A DNA stretch of 64,000 bases, from the NCBI GenBank assembly GCA_010279815.1, contig QEOQ01000503.1, forward strand, positions 352,029-416,028, in the 5' to 3' direction. The notes beneath the pieces are model-generated. The model did no database searches, was not told where the DNA came from, and saw only the letters and a program-made list of their open reading frames with translations. Shown in pieces: positions 1-11,500 of this stretch; the stretch's first letter is position 1, and each line of letters opens with the position of its first letter. The DNA is from Brachionus plicatilis. Its lineage: Eukaryota; Rotifera; Eurotatoria; Ploima; Brachionidae. The translations under genes and the position numbers were made by a program.

Positions 1-420
1 CAGGAAAATAGCAGCCAATGAAATTGAACAAGAAGGAACAATATGGAAAAGGAAGAATATGAGATGCTTAAGGTTATACCGTTTGAACGATTTGGAAGAG
101 AAATAAAAGTTTGTAAGATTATTTTGGAAGATGTAACAGTCTTTGAAGAGCTAATCACGAGTGGCTAGATGAACTTGGGATATAATATCCAGTAAAAGAA
201 TGTGAAAGACCGCCAAAAAGATGCCTCAACTGTCATAAATTCAGCCATACAATTATCAGCTGTAAAGAACCGTACAAATCATGCTCTAGATGTTAAAAAA
301 AATTTCTTACTGGTGAGTGTTCAATTCAACTGGAATGTGTGAACTGCGGAGAAGAATATTCTGCTTATTACAAAGGATGGCCTAAATATAAAAGATCATT
401 TGTTATATTATATTGTATTA
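1..420 (+). mobile_element. LINE ORF1 (gag-like) remnant with zinc knuckles
   Basis: Translated on the plus strand, positions about 195-390 give a run of CCHC-type knuckles: a C-x2-C-x4-H-x4-C block starting CLNCHKFSHT, a further C-x2-C pair, then CVNCGEEYSA with a WPKY tail. This order is typical of ORF1 proteins of jockey/CR1-type LINEs, which bind the element RNA. A TAA after the second cysteine pair breaks the frame, so the copy is dead. The upstream 190 bases are partly open in the same style but cannot be assigned. No ORF2 follows; the next gene is on the other strand. Confidence 0.7.
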
Positions 421-465
421 TAATAAATACATTTTTTCCTTTTAAATTTTTTTCAATTAAATTAT

Positions 466-1655
466 TTAATTAAATAGCCAATTGAATGCAGAAGGAAATT
501 CCTGGCTCCAAAATGTTTCATAATGAATACCATCTGGTCGAACGAAATAAGCCAAATTTGTATAGCCTTTATTAGACAATATATCAGCCATTTTAAGCAT
601 ATTACTAGTCATGTTACGATCACCTTCCATGCCTCCACAAACAAAATACAATTTTGTATCATCATACTTTGTCACTTCTGGTGAATCAACCAATTCAAAA
701 ACTGTTGAATTAAACCAAAACGATGGAGAAAAAACAACTAGTTTGCTAAATAAATTCTGATTTTTCATTCCGGCATAAAAAGTCATCAAACCACCAAACG
801 AACTTCCGCCTAGACCAGTAAATTCTCTGCCTGGCTTAGTTCTAAAATTTCTATCGACATAAGGTTTTACATCATTTATTAAAAAGTCCACATATCTATC
901 TCCTTTACCTCCTCCTCTAACTGGATGTGTATAAGGCGTTAACTCGTCTGTGCGCTGATCTTTTGTCTGTAGTCCAACAACAATTGCAGTTTGTTTGCCA
1001 GAAAAATAATTTCTTTCAACAGTCTCATCAACATTCCATTCATCGCCATATGAACTAGTTGCATTGTCAAAAAGATTTTGTCCATCATGCATATATAAAA
1101 CAGGATATGATTTTAAAGATGAAAAGTAGTCAGGTGGAAGATAAATCCAAATTGGTTTAGTGGTATTAAATTGCCGGTATGGGAAATTGTTGCTCAGAAT
1201 AAATACATTTCCTGTAGCTGTGTGTCCTCCTTTAAAATCGTCCCAATTTTGAATTCGCACCAAATGAGTTTGCCGGTTGTTTGATGAAATTTTAAGGATT
1301 CTGTTCGCCATAAAATCTCCATTGGAATTTGCTTCACCACTTGACCATGTACCACGAGTAAATTTATATTCGTGATCACCCTGAGGAAGATCTATGACCA
1401 ATTTGAATAAATTATTCGATAACCTATTGAATTTGTACTGAGAATGATTCGGGGACCAGTTGTTAAATGAGCCTGCGATAAATATGTCATCTCTTATAGG
1501 CGTATAGTATCTTGGAACTTGCACAATGTCAAATTCTATCTCTACATTAATTACCTCATTAAAGGCTTAAGATTTTTTATTAAATAACGTTTCTAATTAT
1601 TTGATTTAAATAAATTACCTAAAAGCAATAAAATTAATTTAGCATTTAAATTCAT
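466..1655 (-). CDS. Secreted alpha/beta-hydrolase esterase (enterochelin/ferric-siderophore esterase-like)
   Basis: Two coding exons are proposed: 1655-1619 and 1565-466, with a 53-bp GT-AG intron (1618-1566). The spliced frame gives 378 residues (1137 nt). Exon 1 encodes MNLNAKLILLLLA, a typical signal-peptide core, so the product should enter the secretory pathway. The large exon alone has no good ATG: its open frame begins at a GTG, which is why the small exon matters. Residues about 38-115 form a beta-sandwich resembling carbohydrate-binding or E-set modules (FIAGSFNNWSP, then GDHEYKFTRGTW). The C-terminal two thirds match the PF00756-type esterase fold: a GGSSFGG nucleophile elbow (Ser268), a GGMEGD acid region near 322-328 and the catalytic-type His360 in DGIHYETFW. 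Such two-domain esterases are common in bacteria, so horizontal origin is possible but not shown; the intron and signal peptide suggest a working animal gene. Substrate unknown. Confidence 0.82.
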
Positions 1656-2030
1656 TGTTTGATTAAAATCAAAAAATAAAAAAAATATAAATAAAATATC
1701 AAATGATAAAATTTTGTTTCTCAAGATGTTAAATTTCTTTGTTAGAATTGAAATGCAAAAAGTAAGATTTAATTGAATTTTGAAATTAAAAAATAGAAGA
1801 ATTAGTTTTATTAAAGAGCAATTGATTTAAACGTGGCAAAATTGTTAAAATTTTATCAAATATTTATTACTTTAATAAAAAAGGTTTTTTTTTAAAAAGT
1901 TGAAAATTATTTATAACAATGAAGACACTTTATACAAAAATTTTAGATAATAATCGTAAATTTACCATTTCCAAATTAGAAACATCTATTCTACACTAAA
2001 GCGTCATTTATTTTGATTTTTTCAATCTTG
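1656..2030. other. AT-rich intergenic stretch, nothing recognised
   Basis: The 5' flank of the esterase gene. It consists of A/T runs with no convincing frame, repeat or promoter motif that I can distinguish from background. Confidence 0.5.
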
Positions 2031-2760
2031 CTTCTCCTCATGTCATTCCCATTTCGATAAGCTCTTTCGTGATCGTTGACCTCCATGTTGCTGCTGGTCG
2101 TCCTACCTTACGTCGCCCTTGAGGTGTCCATTGAAGGTCTCTTTTTGGTATCCGTGTTTCTTTCATTCTAAGTACATACCCGAGCCATCGCATTCTTTTG
2201 TTCACAATCCATTGACTTAATGGTTCTGAATTTTTCTTCTGTATAAGTCAGCATTCGACAATGTTCGAGTGTATCCCGAGAATCCTCCGCAGGCTTCCAG
2301 TGTGGAAGGTGCTAAGGCTTTTCCCTTCAGATTCATACGTCCTCCAACATTCACTTTCGTACATCAGTGTTGCTTTTACTACACTGTTGTTTAGTTTAAG
2401 GTTTGATTTCCATTCTGGTCGGAGTCTAGCAAAGGCACTCTTTGCTTTAGCAAGTCTATTCTTAATGTCTCTGTGTATTCCCAGCGTTGTACTCATAGTG
2501 CTACCTAGGTATGTGAATTCACTTGCACACTCGATTTGTGTACCATCGATGGTGATCGGGGTATCCAATTTGGTGTGTATGCACATAACTTTCGTTTTAG
2601 CCACATTTATTTCGAGTCCAGTTGTTTTGGCGTTATTCGCCAAATCTTCTGTCTTCATATGCATATGTGCTTCTGTATTATATATTAGCACCAGATCATC
2701 CGCGAAGTCTAGGTCTTCAAGTTTTACAGTATTCTTCATTGAATACCACTCGGACTAACA
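2030..2760 (-). pseudogene. LINE reverse transcriptase C-terminal fragment
   Basis: The minus strand holds an open frame (2739-2248) with LEDLDFADDLVLI, the FADD catalytic motif of reverse transcriptase, then GLEINVAKTKVM and a FTYLGS block. These are the usual order of RT palm and thumb motifs in endonuclease-type LINEs. After a stop near 2248, matching sequence continues to about 2040 with WLGYVL-like and GRPAATWR-like pieces of the LINE C-terminal region. The N-terminal endonuclease and most of the RT are absent, so this is a 5'-truncated, broken copy. The same family recurs next to the H4 genes at 55.4-56.1 kb and 63.0-63.35 kb. Confidence 0.8.
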
Positions 2761-2809
2761 GTTGTTTTCTTCATGGCATAGTCCAATTAATTTTGATTTA
2801 AAACAGTGA

Positions 2810-3535
2810 CGGAAAGGTGTTAAAATTCCTTTTATTACATGTCTACATATCTACATATCTTTTATTTAAGTCGTGTTCAGTAGTCTTTTCTGGGTACAAA
2901 AAAGAGAGTGATAATCTAAACTTAAAAATTTATGGAAACAGAATAGTGAGCCAAAAAGAAATCAAGTTTCTTGGTATTAAATTATTTTTATTTTTTATTT
3001 TTTTATTTTTAACGATTTGGTCAGCTTCTTTATTTTTAAGAAAGAAGGAAATGGCAAGTTTTTTTTTCTATTTAACTTTTTTGAAATTTTGAAATTACGT
3101 TGTTAATTTAAACTCAATGCTTATGTATGTTAAAATTTGAAATTTAATTACGCAATTATTTCTGGCTCAAAAAATGGCTCATCAAGTGGAAGATGAAAAT
3201 ATTTGTTGAAAAGTCTTGCTTCATTGTCTTCAATAAATATAATTAGGAAAATATTGACTTAAACTTTAAGATATATGAAATTAAAATGAAAGTCAGATGG
3301 AAATCAAGTTCTTAGGTATTGGTTGATGAAATGGGGTTTTAGCTATTACACACTAGGAAATCTATATAAATCCTTAATCGGATCTATAATAGATAACTCT
3401 TTTCCATGTCTGAATTTACTTTCAGAGACAAACATTAAAAAAAATTCAAGTCTTACAAAACTCAGCAGTACGCTTTATTCTTAAACTAAAATATGATACT
3501 CCTTCCAATATTGTGAACTTAATAAACTTAAACTC
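2810..3535 (+). pseudogene. Jockey/CR1-like LINE RT fragments, decayed
   Basis: Short stretches on the plus strand match the later RT region of a second LINE family. They include NLNLKIYGNRI followed by KEIKFLGI, a KWKMKIFVEKS piece near 3178-3230, and near 3350-3510 a SYYTLGNLYKSLI segment followed by a VRFILKLKYDT segment. Frames shift and stops intervene. A similar, better preserved stretch lies at 4190-4690 on the far side of the H4 gene, so the H4 gene sits between two pieces of the same LINE type. Confidence 0.65.
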
Positions 3536-3612
3536 TTAACTGTCTTGAATCGACTTTATGAATTGAGCGAATTTTTATACAATTACTCTGCTTCATTTTT
3601 TAGATTTAGTTT

Positions 3613-3628
3613 GGCCCTGAAAAGGGCC
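3613..3628 (-). terminator. Histone 3' stem-loop (H4 copy 1)
   Basis: On the minus strand the sequence is GGCCCTTTTCAGGGCC: a 6-bp stem with a TTTC loop, 29 nt past the H4 stop codon. This is the replication-dependent histone mRNA 3' end recognised by SLBP. The downstream purine-rich U7-type element is weaker here (AAAAAATGAAGC) than in the other two H4 copies. Confidence 0.92.
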
Positions 3629-3657
3629 GGGGTTTAATGGAAATTGGTGAAGTTTAT

Positions 3658-3993
<336 letters not shown>

Positions 3994-4035
3994 TTAAGAT
4001 GAACAAATTTTTTTAAATGTTCAACAATTAATTTT

Positions 4036-4043
4036 TATTTATA
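4036..4043 (-). promoter_or_regulatory. TATA box of H4 copy 1
   Basis: TATAAATA on the minus strand, about 67 nt upstream of the ATG. The same box, with the same surrounding bases (GC before, AAAA after), is found upstream of H4 copies 2 and 3. Confidence 0.75.
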
Positions 4044-4189
4044 GCAAAAATAGCCATCTTTATTTTTATCTATAATATGACCTCTATAATATGTTTTTGT
4101 ATAAACCAATCCAGTCCGTTTAATGATTGTGCATAATTAAGACGTTTATTAATTTTTATTTTACATCAATATCAAATCCTTCTTAATAT

Positions 4190-4690
4190 TTTAAAATTTT
4201 TCCATTTAGTACAAAAATTAAAGACAAAGTATATAATTACTACATTGATGAAATAAAAGAGAAATGTAACTCAAGATTAAACTTAATTAAAATATTATCA
4301 AACAAAAGTTGGGGACTTAGTCAGTACACCCTAAGTACACTTTATAAAACCATAATTCGATCAATCATTGACTACTCATTTCCATGCTTAAATCTCCTTT
4401 CAAATGAGTCTAATAGGAAACTTCAAGTTATTCAAAATACAGCTATACGTTCATTATTAAAACTGAAAATGGATACTTCCCTAGAACAACTCCACCATCT
4501 AGCCTTAGAAAAACTAAAAACTCATAGGATAGTAATAAGCCCAAAAGAAATATGCAATCTTGCATCTCCATTGTGTGGTTTATACCTCCTAATTGGAGAA
4601 TATTTTCCTTACCTTGCTTAATACTTGAAAGCTTCAATCCCTTACACTTCTCAACAACCAATTATTAACATTGGTAAACTGACCATCTAT
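4190..4690 (+). pseudogene. Jockey/CR1-like LINE RT C-terminal fragment
   Basis: A plus-strand frame without an ATG runs from about 4238 to 4510 and reads SNKSWGLSQYTLSTLYKTII, then DYSFPCLNLLS and TAIRSLLKLK. This is the thumb and post-RT region of jockey/CR1-type LINEs. It later frays with a stop near 4620. No poly(A) tail or target duplication was identified. It resembles 3350-3530 and may be the same insertion class. Confidence 0.72.
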
Positions 4691-4780
4691 TCAAAATGTA
4701 TATAACAAACGGAAACTTTTTTTTATTAATTCTTTCAACTTTTCTCTTAATCGTCTCTTTTTATTTTTATTTATTTTTTC

Positions 4781-4991
4781 TGAAGGAGCCCTGTGATGAG
4801 GACATCACTGTGCATGTACTCGGTTCGCTTTGCAGTTGCATGCACTCGTCTGAATCAGTAGACGATGTGCATGTTGAGCGCAGGCGAGACCGTGTACATA
4901 CACTATAAATATTAAGCAACTCTTTTTTATTGACATGAAAAATCTTAATTATTGAAATAAAGTTTTATTTTAGTCGATTGGCTTTATTTCA
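4781..4991 (+). repeat. 5' LTR of a Ty3/gypsy element (boundaries inferred)
   Basis: A stretch starting TGAAGG and ending TTTCA just before a primer-binding site. It has a TATAAATA box (4904-4911) and an AATAAA signal (4956-4961), the usual promoter and poly(A) parts of an LTR. The 3' LTR is not visible, being lost in or beyond the gap, so the exact start is an inference from the TG...CA rule. Confidence 0.6.
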
Positions 4992-4993
4992 TC

Positions 4994-5005
4994 TGGCGAC
5001 GAGGA
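4994..5005 (+). promoter_or_regulatory. Primer-binding site matching tRNA-Ser(GCU) 3' end
   Basis: TGGCGACGAGGA directly follows the LTR after two bases. It is complementary to the 3' end of animal tRNA-Ser(GCU) with its CCA tail (12 bases). Serine tRNA priming is known for mag-type gypsy elements. Confidence 0.7.
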
Positions 5006-5007
5006 AA

Positions 5008-5601
5008 ATGTCAGCGACATACGGTCAACTTGAGACCTTCAAGTACGCGGCGGGCGAAGCAGGCACGCTAGGACCGCGCTGGGAGGCGTGGCTGGAGGGC
5101 TTCAAGCTCTATCTGGAAGCCAACGAGATTAGCGACGGCAAAGGCAAAGTTCTCTTCAAGCTCCAGATGGGCGAGCAGGCGAGGAAAATTTTCCACACGC
5201 TCGCGAAGCCGGAAGGCAAGATGAAACCGGATCCGACCTCAACCCCGACAGACACCAAGCAAGACATACCCGACATGGACACGCTGCCCGAGTGCTACGC
5301 GCTCATGTCCAATTATCTTCGGACGAAGAGGTCGAAATGGACGGAGCAGTGTGTGTTCCGTCGAGCGACAAAGCGCCAGGACGAGACGGTGGACCAGTAC
5401 GTCATGCGCCTCCGCGAACTGACCGCTCACTGCAAGTTCGGCGACGCCAAGGACGTAGACCGCGAGATCCTGGGCCACCTAGTGCACACTACGGGAATCC
5501 GGCGCTTCGAGAGCAAGTGCTGCGAGGAGGACGAAGACTTGACACTCGTAAAGGCTCTCAACATTGCCCGCAACTGCGAGACCAACAGCGACAGCGTCGA
5601 T
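5008..5601 (+). CDS. Ty3/gypsy gag polyprotein, 5' part, cut by assembly gap
   Basis: The frame starts at ATG 5008, right after the primer-binding site, and stays open into the run of N at 5602. It has the retrotransposon gag layout: an N-terminal RWEAWLEGFKLYLEAN block, then SKWTEQCVFRRATKRQ and ETVDQYVMRLRELT as in capsid domains of gypsy elements. The coding DNA is far richer in G+C than anything around it, with codons ending in C or G, which marks it as a recent arrival. The zinc knuckle, protease and pol are not visible; sequence right of the gap is unrelated small-repeat DNA. Confidence 0.85.
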
Positions 5602-6116
5602 NNNNNNNNNNNNNNNNNNNNNNNNNNNNNNNNNNNNNNNNNNNNNNNNNNNNNNNNNNNNNNNNNNNNNNNNNNNNNNNNNNNNNNNNNNNNNNNNNNN
5701 NNNNNNNNNNNNNNNNNNNNNNNNNNNNNNNNNNNNNNNNNNNNNNNNNNNNNNNNNNNNNNNNNNNNNNNNNNNNNNNNNNNNNNNNNNNNNNNNNNNN
5801 NNNNNNNNNNNNNNNNNNNNNNNNNNNNNNNNNNNNNNNNNNNNNNNNNNNNNNNNNNNNNNNNNNNNNNNNNNNNNNNNNNNNNNNNNNNNNNNNNNNN
5901 NNNNNNNNNNNNNNNNNNNNNNNNNNNNNNNNNNNNNNNNNNNNNNNNNNNNNNNNNNNNNNNNNNNNNNNNNNNNNNNNNNNNNNNNNNNNNNNNNNNN
6001 NNNNNNNNNNNNNNNNNNNNNNNNNNNNNNNNNNNNNNNNNNNNNNNNNNNNNNNNNNNNNNNNNNNNNNNNNNNNNNNNNNNNNNNNNNNNNNNNNNNN
6101 NNNNNNNNNNNNNNNN
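5602..6116. other. Assembly gap (N)
   Basis: 515 undetermined bases. The rest of a gypsy element would normally be several kilobases, so either the gap size is nominal or the element is truncated. Confidence 0.99.
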
Positions 6117-6152
6117 AAATTTTCTCTAAATTGGAGCAACTGATAATCCTTT

Positions 6153-6400
6153 GTACCACCAATATACTGATTCTGCAAAACTCTGCAATAAATCTGCAAA
6201 ATTCGTAGATTGTGAATTTTTGATAATTTATTATCAATTCAAATTTAAGTTATGGTACTGAAAGTGTACCAGTTGCTTCAATTTACTGAACATGTTTTAG
6301 TCGGTACAGATTAAAGCTCTGGCATTTTTTTTTTGTTGTCTTAAAATTCACAATTTTCTGAATTTTGCAGAGTTTTGCAGAAACACTTTATTGGTGGTAG
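6153..6400. mobile_element. Small inverted-repeat element (MITE), ACCACCAATA family
   Basis: The ends are inverted copies: GTACCACCAATATACTGATT on the left against CTACCACCAATAAAGTGTTT read from the right. Both continue into CTGCAAAACTCTGCA and a TTGTGAATTTT block. About 248 bp, no coding frame. A diverged copy of one end lies at 51220-51280 inside the NAA25 intron. Confidence 0.75.
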
Positions 6401-7060
6401 AAAGCATGTATCATTTGCTACAATTTAAAAAAACATCTTTTTTAACTAAATATTTATCTAGACTTGCGCAAAAGTCAGAAAAAAAGTCATTTTAAAGTCG
6501 TTTAGAATTCCAAATATCCAAGAGAATCAACAAAATCAAGATAGAAGTTGGAACAAGTCAATAACTAGGTCTTGTGATCCAACTGATACTTTTGCGTAAA
6601 AGTTCATCAAATTCTTTACAAAATGGTAGATGGTCGGCAGTTTTTGCATAATTCCTAATACCATCTAACCGCGGTCCGTGTTTTAGGAAAAAACAGGGAG
6701 TCGGTGTTTTAGCATAAGCCCCTTTAAGGCGTTATAAAAAGTAAAATATATGACAAAATTTGTGTTTGATTAATTTCTAAAATTATGATCTAATTTGAAA
6801 GTGTTTTTTAATTTTGCTAATTATTATTCATTATGTGCTCTTTTTTTATTTTATTTCTTTTCCCAATTTTTTTAAATTGAACAATTCAGGTAATTCAATT
6901 GTGGCTGGATGGATTAGTTGTCAATGGCTTTGGGACTTTTATGCTTTAGTAAGTAACTGAATTATACTTTTTTGTTTTTCTTTTTGAAACTCTTTGTAAT
7001 GGCAAAATTTTATAGATTCAACAATCCAATTTTTTCTCTGATCTTTTATTTTTTCTTTAA
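6401..7060. other. Intergenic, nothing recognised
   Basis: AT-rich with no supported gene. Two short GTGTTTTAG motifs near 6680 and 6705 recall the repeats of the element at 61246-62082, but the match is too short to assign. Confidence 0.4.
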
Positions 7061-7063
7061 TTA

Positions 7064-7851
7064 ATAATATTGGGATTATTATTTCAACACAATAAAAAAA
7101 CTTTTCAACACAAATTTAAACTGATCGTCACAAAATTAAATCTTCTCAGCACAAATTTTAAAAAATAGTGAAAAAATTTTGAACACAAAAATTTTTTTCC
7201 TAAAAAATCGTTGAACACAAAAAAAAATACTTTAGTTAAAATTTAAGGAAAAAAAACTTTTTAATTAAAACACAAAATTTATTGAATAAATGCTGAAAAA
7301 AGTTTAATGCTTAATTCTTTCAAATCTAAAATCACAAAGCTTATTGATAAATATAAAATGTGTTTTTAATCATTGTTTTATTCTCTTACGTACCATTTTT
7401 CAGAATTTTTAGCTCTACCTTTATAGTCTTAATAGTTTTTTTTGGCATTTTATCCTTGGTGAGGTAAATGAATTTTTACGATTTCTAAGATTCTTTCTTG
7501 ACTGAATTCGGACAAAATTTTCAAGTAGAAGTTTAAAAATTTTCAAAACTAATTTTAGTAATTTTAAAAAAATTTGAAAGCATTTCTTAAGAAATTTAAA
7601 CAATTGAAACCAAAAAAAAATTTGTGTTGTAGAGCTTTTTTTGTCTTTAATTTTTGTGATAAAAAATTTTTGCGTTCAAAATTTTTTCACTATTTTTTAA
7701 AATTTGTGCTGAGAAGATAAAATTTTGTGTTAAAAAGTTTTTTTCTTTTTTTGAAAAATTTGTGATGAGAAGATTTAATTTTGTGACGATCAGTTTAAAT
7801 TTGTGTTAAAAAGTTTTTTTATTGTGTTGAATAGGTAGACCCAATAATATT
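7064..7851. mobile_element. Foldback element with CACAAA repeats (copy A)
   Basis: Left and right arms of roughly 170 bp are inverted copies. From either end one reads CAACACAATAAAAAAACTTT, then ACACAAATTTAAACTGATCG and TCACAAAATTAAATCTTCTC. The arms consist of a repeated unit, CACAAA plus an A-run plus CTTTT, every 20-30 bp. The right end closes on GGTAGACCC, and the same GGGTCTACC opens copies B and C. The centre is AT-rich with no gene. Confidence 0.72.
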
Positions 7852-8528
7852 TGAAAAGTAGAATTTTCATTGATTTCTTCAATAAAATATGCAATAAATT
7901 GCAGTTTTTGCAGAGCTTAGAATTCGTTTGTACAATTTTTTTTACAATATTGTACGTTTTACAGAACCATTTTTACTCAATTAGAAGAAAAATTACAGGG
8001 TTTTACTTTTTGTACTAAAATTTCACATTGCCCAAATTAAAGAATAATCACAACTAGATTTAAATTAATACCATTTTATTATTCAAAAATAAAACAAAAC
8101 CAATTGAATTAGTAATGGACTAAATCATTATTTAAGGATTAATTAAAAATATAATTCAATATTTTCAAAAAATTACTTAACAAAAAAAACCAAACTTTTC
8201 ATCAATTACATTTTTCTTCTGTTCTAGAAAAAACTTGCTAAAAAGAAGTGATTTAGGTGGAATAAAAAAAAATACAGCTAATTTTCAAATTTTAATCTAA
8301 TTAAAGATCAAAAAATATAGAGTTTATGATTAAACATTAAAGTAAAACAAAAACTACTAATTAACCGGAATAAAATTTTTACAATGAATATCTAAATTGA
8401 AAAAAATATATACAATTAAAAAAACGTAGGCCAATTTACCGATTGAATTTTAACAAAAATTAAATTCAACTTTTTTTTTTCAATCATAGACCGGATGTAC
8501 AAAAAAAATGTCAATTGGAAAAAATAAA
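7852..8528. other. 3' flank of the PAS gene, AT-rich
   Basis: A/T runs only. No clear AATAAA signal close to the minus-strand stop at 8529 and no repeats that I can support. Confidence 0.4.
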
Positions 8529-11500
8529 TCAATCAATTAAAAGATTTTGTAAAAAGTACATATTTTCATTGAATACTTCTTCCTCGAAATTATTTGTCAG
8601 GTCACACATGTTCGTATTAATCGAAGACAGGTCATTGGAAGAGTGCGCTTTGAAATTGGGCTCATTTTTGACATACACACTTCCATAAGAGATCTCGGCC
8701 TGTTTAGACTGGGCCCTATTCACACACACCGACTCATAACTTTGCCTCAAATATTGATTTTGCTGATAATTTGACAAAACAGATTGATCACTAAAAATCG
8801 GTTGGTCATAAGTTGGATAGCTTGAAGACCCTTTTTTACAATTGTCATAGGATGCGTACTCATTCGCTTTCGAATTCTGGTACATGTACTTGCTTGCTGA
8901 GTTTTGTTGGCCATACGCATCTGCCATTTGGAAGTTAACATTTATCTTAGTGTTTATCTCGATGTTGGGTGCTGAGTCATCACTTGGATAGTTGGTCACT
9001 TGGCTAGTTGGCTCAAAGTACAGCTCATTTGGAACACAGTTTACATTGTCAATCGGTGCATAAACAACACTCTGGTTCTGGTCGTACATTGGCGGCATTT
9101 TGGTTGTAGCGTACGATGGATAGCTATGCAAGTTGTCTGGCTTTAGACTGGACATTGGTGGATAGGACGGCGAGTTGATTTGTGGTGGGTAGTGCTTGGT
9201 CGTCACGGTCACAGTGGTAGCATAAGAATATGGCTCGGGAATGAGTGAATAGTTGTAAGCGGTATTTGACGGCTGATGTGGGTTCTTAAATTCGTTGTAC
9301 ATGCTTTGAGCTGGTGGCTTGGATTCTGGCTCTTTTTTGGTCGTCTCTAGCTCGGACTGGACATATTGTTTGCTTGATATGACTGGCGACACGACCGCGA
9401 TGTTCACGGGCTGGTTCTTGGCAAATGTGCTAGACGTGGCGTAGGCAGAGGATTTTTTTTGATTTAGTCGTTCTTGAAGCTTTTTCCTGAGCGCTGTTGA
9501 GTTGGTCTCTGCGTTGGACAGCTGGTTGGGCTCTTTGGACTGTTCGGAGTGCAGTGGGTGATTGTTTGACTGGTAGAACGCTTTTTGGATGTTGCTGGTG
9601 TATTGGCCTTCTTGGCTCGAATATTGGCTTTGGTAATTTGTTTGAGCGGCTTTCGATATTTCATTGAGAACAAATTCTGACTCGACTACACCCAAGTCAG
9701 GTTCTGTGAATGGAATATCGATGGCCGATGCCTGATTGTCGGCTTTGAGTTGATTTGAGGGCTGAGCCGCGATTTTGAACGACTCGATTAGGTCGGATTT
9801 GAGCAATTTGGTGATAGCCTCTATTCTTTTTTGTTTTTGAATGTCATCATTGAATGTCTGTTGTTTAGTTTGAGAATTTTCCGATTCTTAAAATTTTAAA
9901 ATTAAAAATATAAAATTTTCTTAAAATTGTGAACTCTTTTGAATTTTTTATTTTCATCAAAAAAATAAATACAATAATCCGACATATATAGACTGGATTT
10001 TAAATAAATTTATTAGGTTCTTAAAATGGGTCTACCTAGTACCCACAAATAAAAAAACTGTTACGCACACGCAAAAACTTTTCGACACAAAATGCAAAAC
10101 TTTTTAGCACAAATTTTGAGAGATATTCATTTTGAATTACATCACTCTTTTTTTTTGAAATTTTTTAAACATTCAAAAAACAAAATTTTATTCAAACAAA
10201 CAATCAAAACGATTTTGAATGCTTTTAATTAGCAAAAAGTTTACTTTGGTAAAAGATAGGTAGAGTGAAGTTGGGAGCAATTTTGTTCAAATAACACATA
10301 AAAAAACTTTTTCAAAATGAATATTGAAATAAAATTTTTTTTTAACAATAAACAAATTTTGTTAAAATTTAAAATATTCTAAAATTTCATTAATTTATCA
10401 TATTTTAATCGGATATTATAAAATTTTAACTAAAATGCTCTGCTCCAGATAAAAATTGCTCTCAACTTCACTCTACCTAAAAGACAAAGTTAAATGAGAA
10501 TTAAGAAAGCAATTTATAATGATAATTTGCTAAATGACGCCCAGCCAATTGATAAACCTCAAGAACAAGATGTTACAAATGCAAAAATAGTTGATTAGAT
10601 TTTTATAGTAACATTTCAATTGCCAAAACCACAATTTTATGGTGTAAGAAGAAGATGATGTAAAATGTTTTTTAATTTATTAATTTTTTTTTTCATCACA
10701 AAATTTTTGTGTTTAAAAGTCATTTGTGTGGAAAAGTTTCATTTTTGTGGGTAACAGTTTTTTTTTGTGGTGAATCAATTATCTCTATTAAAATTTATTA
10801 AATTTTTTTTCTGAATAAATTAATAGATATTTTGTGGACAGGCAAGCTAGTTTGTTCATTAACCTAGAAGCTTAATTTTATTTTGATTAAATTTTTGGTT
10901 TGAAAAATAAAAATTTGAAATTTTCTAACAATTTTTCTGGTCTAATTAAGAGCCTAATTAAAATTTCTTAGTTAATTTATTTTATTTTAGAATTTTTTCT
11001 TAATTGCTGTTAATTCATATTGGAGTAAAAGTAGCGAAAATCAAAACAAAATGCCTTATATGTAACAAGATGTTCGAGGCAAAAATAGGAATCAAAACAC
11101 ACATGAGAAGATGTCAAACAACCCAAAACACAATTATACCAGATTCGACTTTAATATTCTCTTTTTTTTTTATTTAATTTTTGTTTAATTTAATTATATA
11201 ACTCATTAGTAAAAAAAAAATATATATATATAGAGTAATTCACAGAAATAGTAGTGTAAACCACGGTGTATGTCATAAATTGTGCCATTTATATTTATTT
11301 AATAAACTAAATAAGACTAAACTAATTAATGTCTTGTAAGTTTTTTAAATAACTTTCGAACAATTTATTTATTTTTTTTCTAAAATTTTTATGGCGTGCG
11401 CTAATTCATTAACTAAAATTACTGATGTTTCACCAATTTTACTATAAAAATATAAAGATGACTTACTTTTCATAAAATTACTTAATCAATTTGAAAATGT

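Noticed and set aside
2261..2758. 165-codon plus-strand frame with hydrophobic runs
   Set aside because: It is the exact antisense of the LINE RT fragment, which shows real RT motifs.
7421..7603. 60-codon frame rich in K, F and L within foldback copy A
   Set aside because: Simple A/T coding noise inside the element centre.
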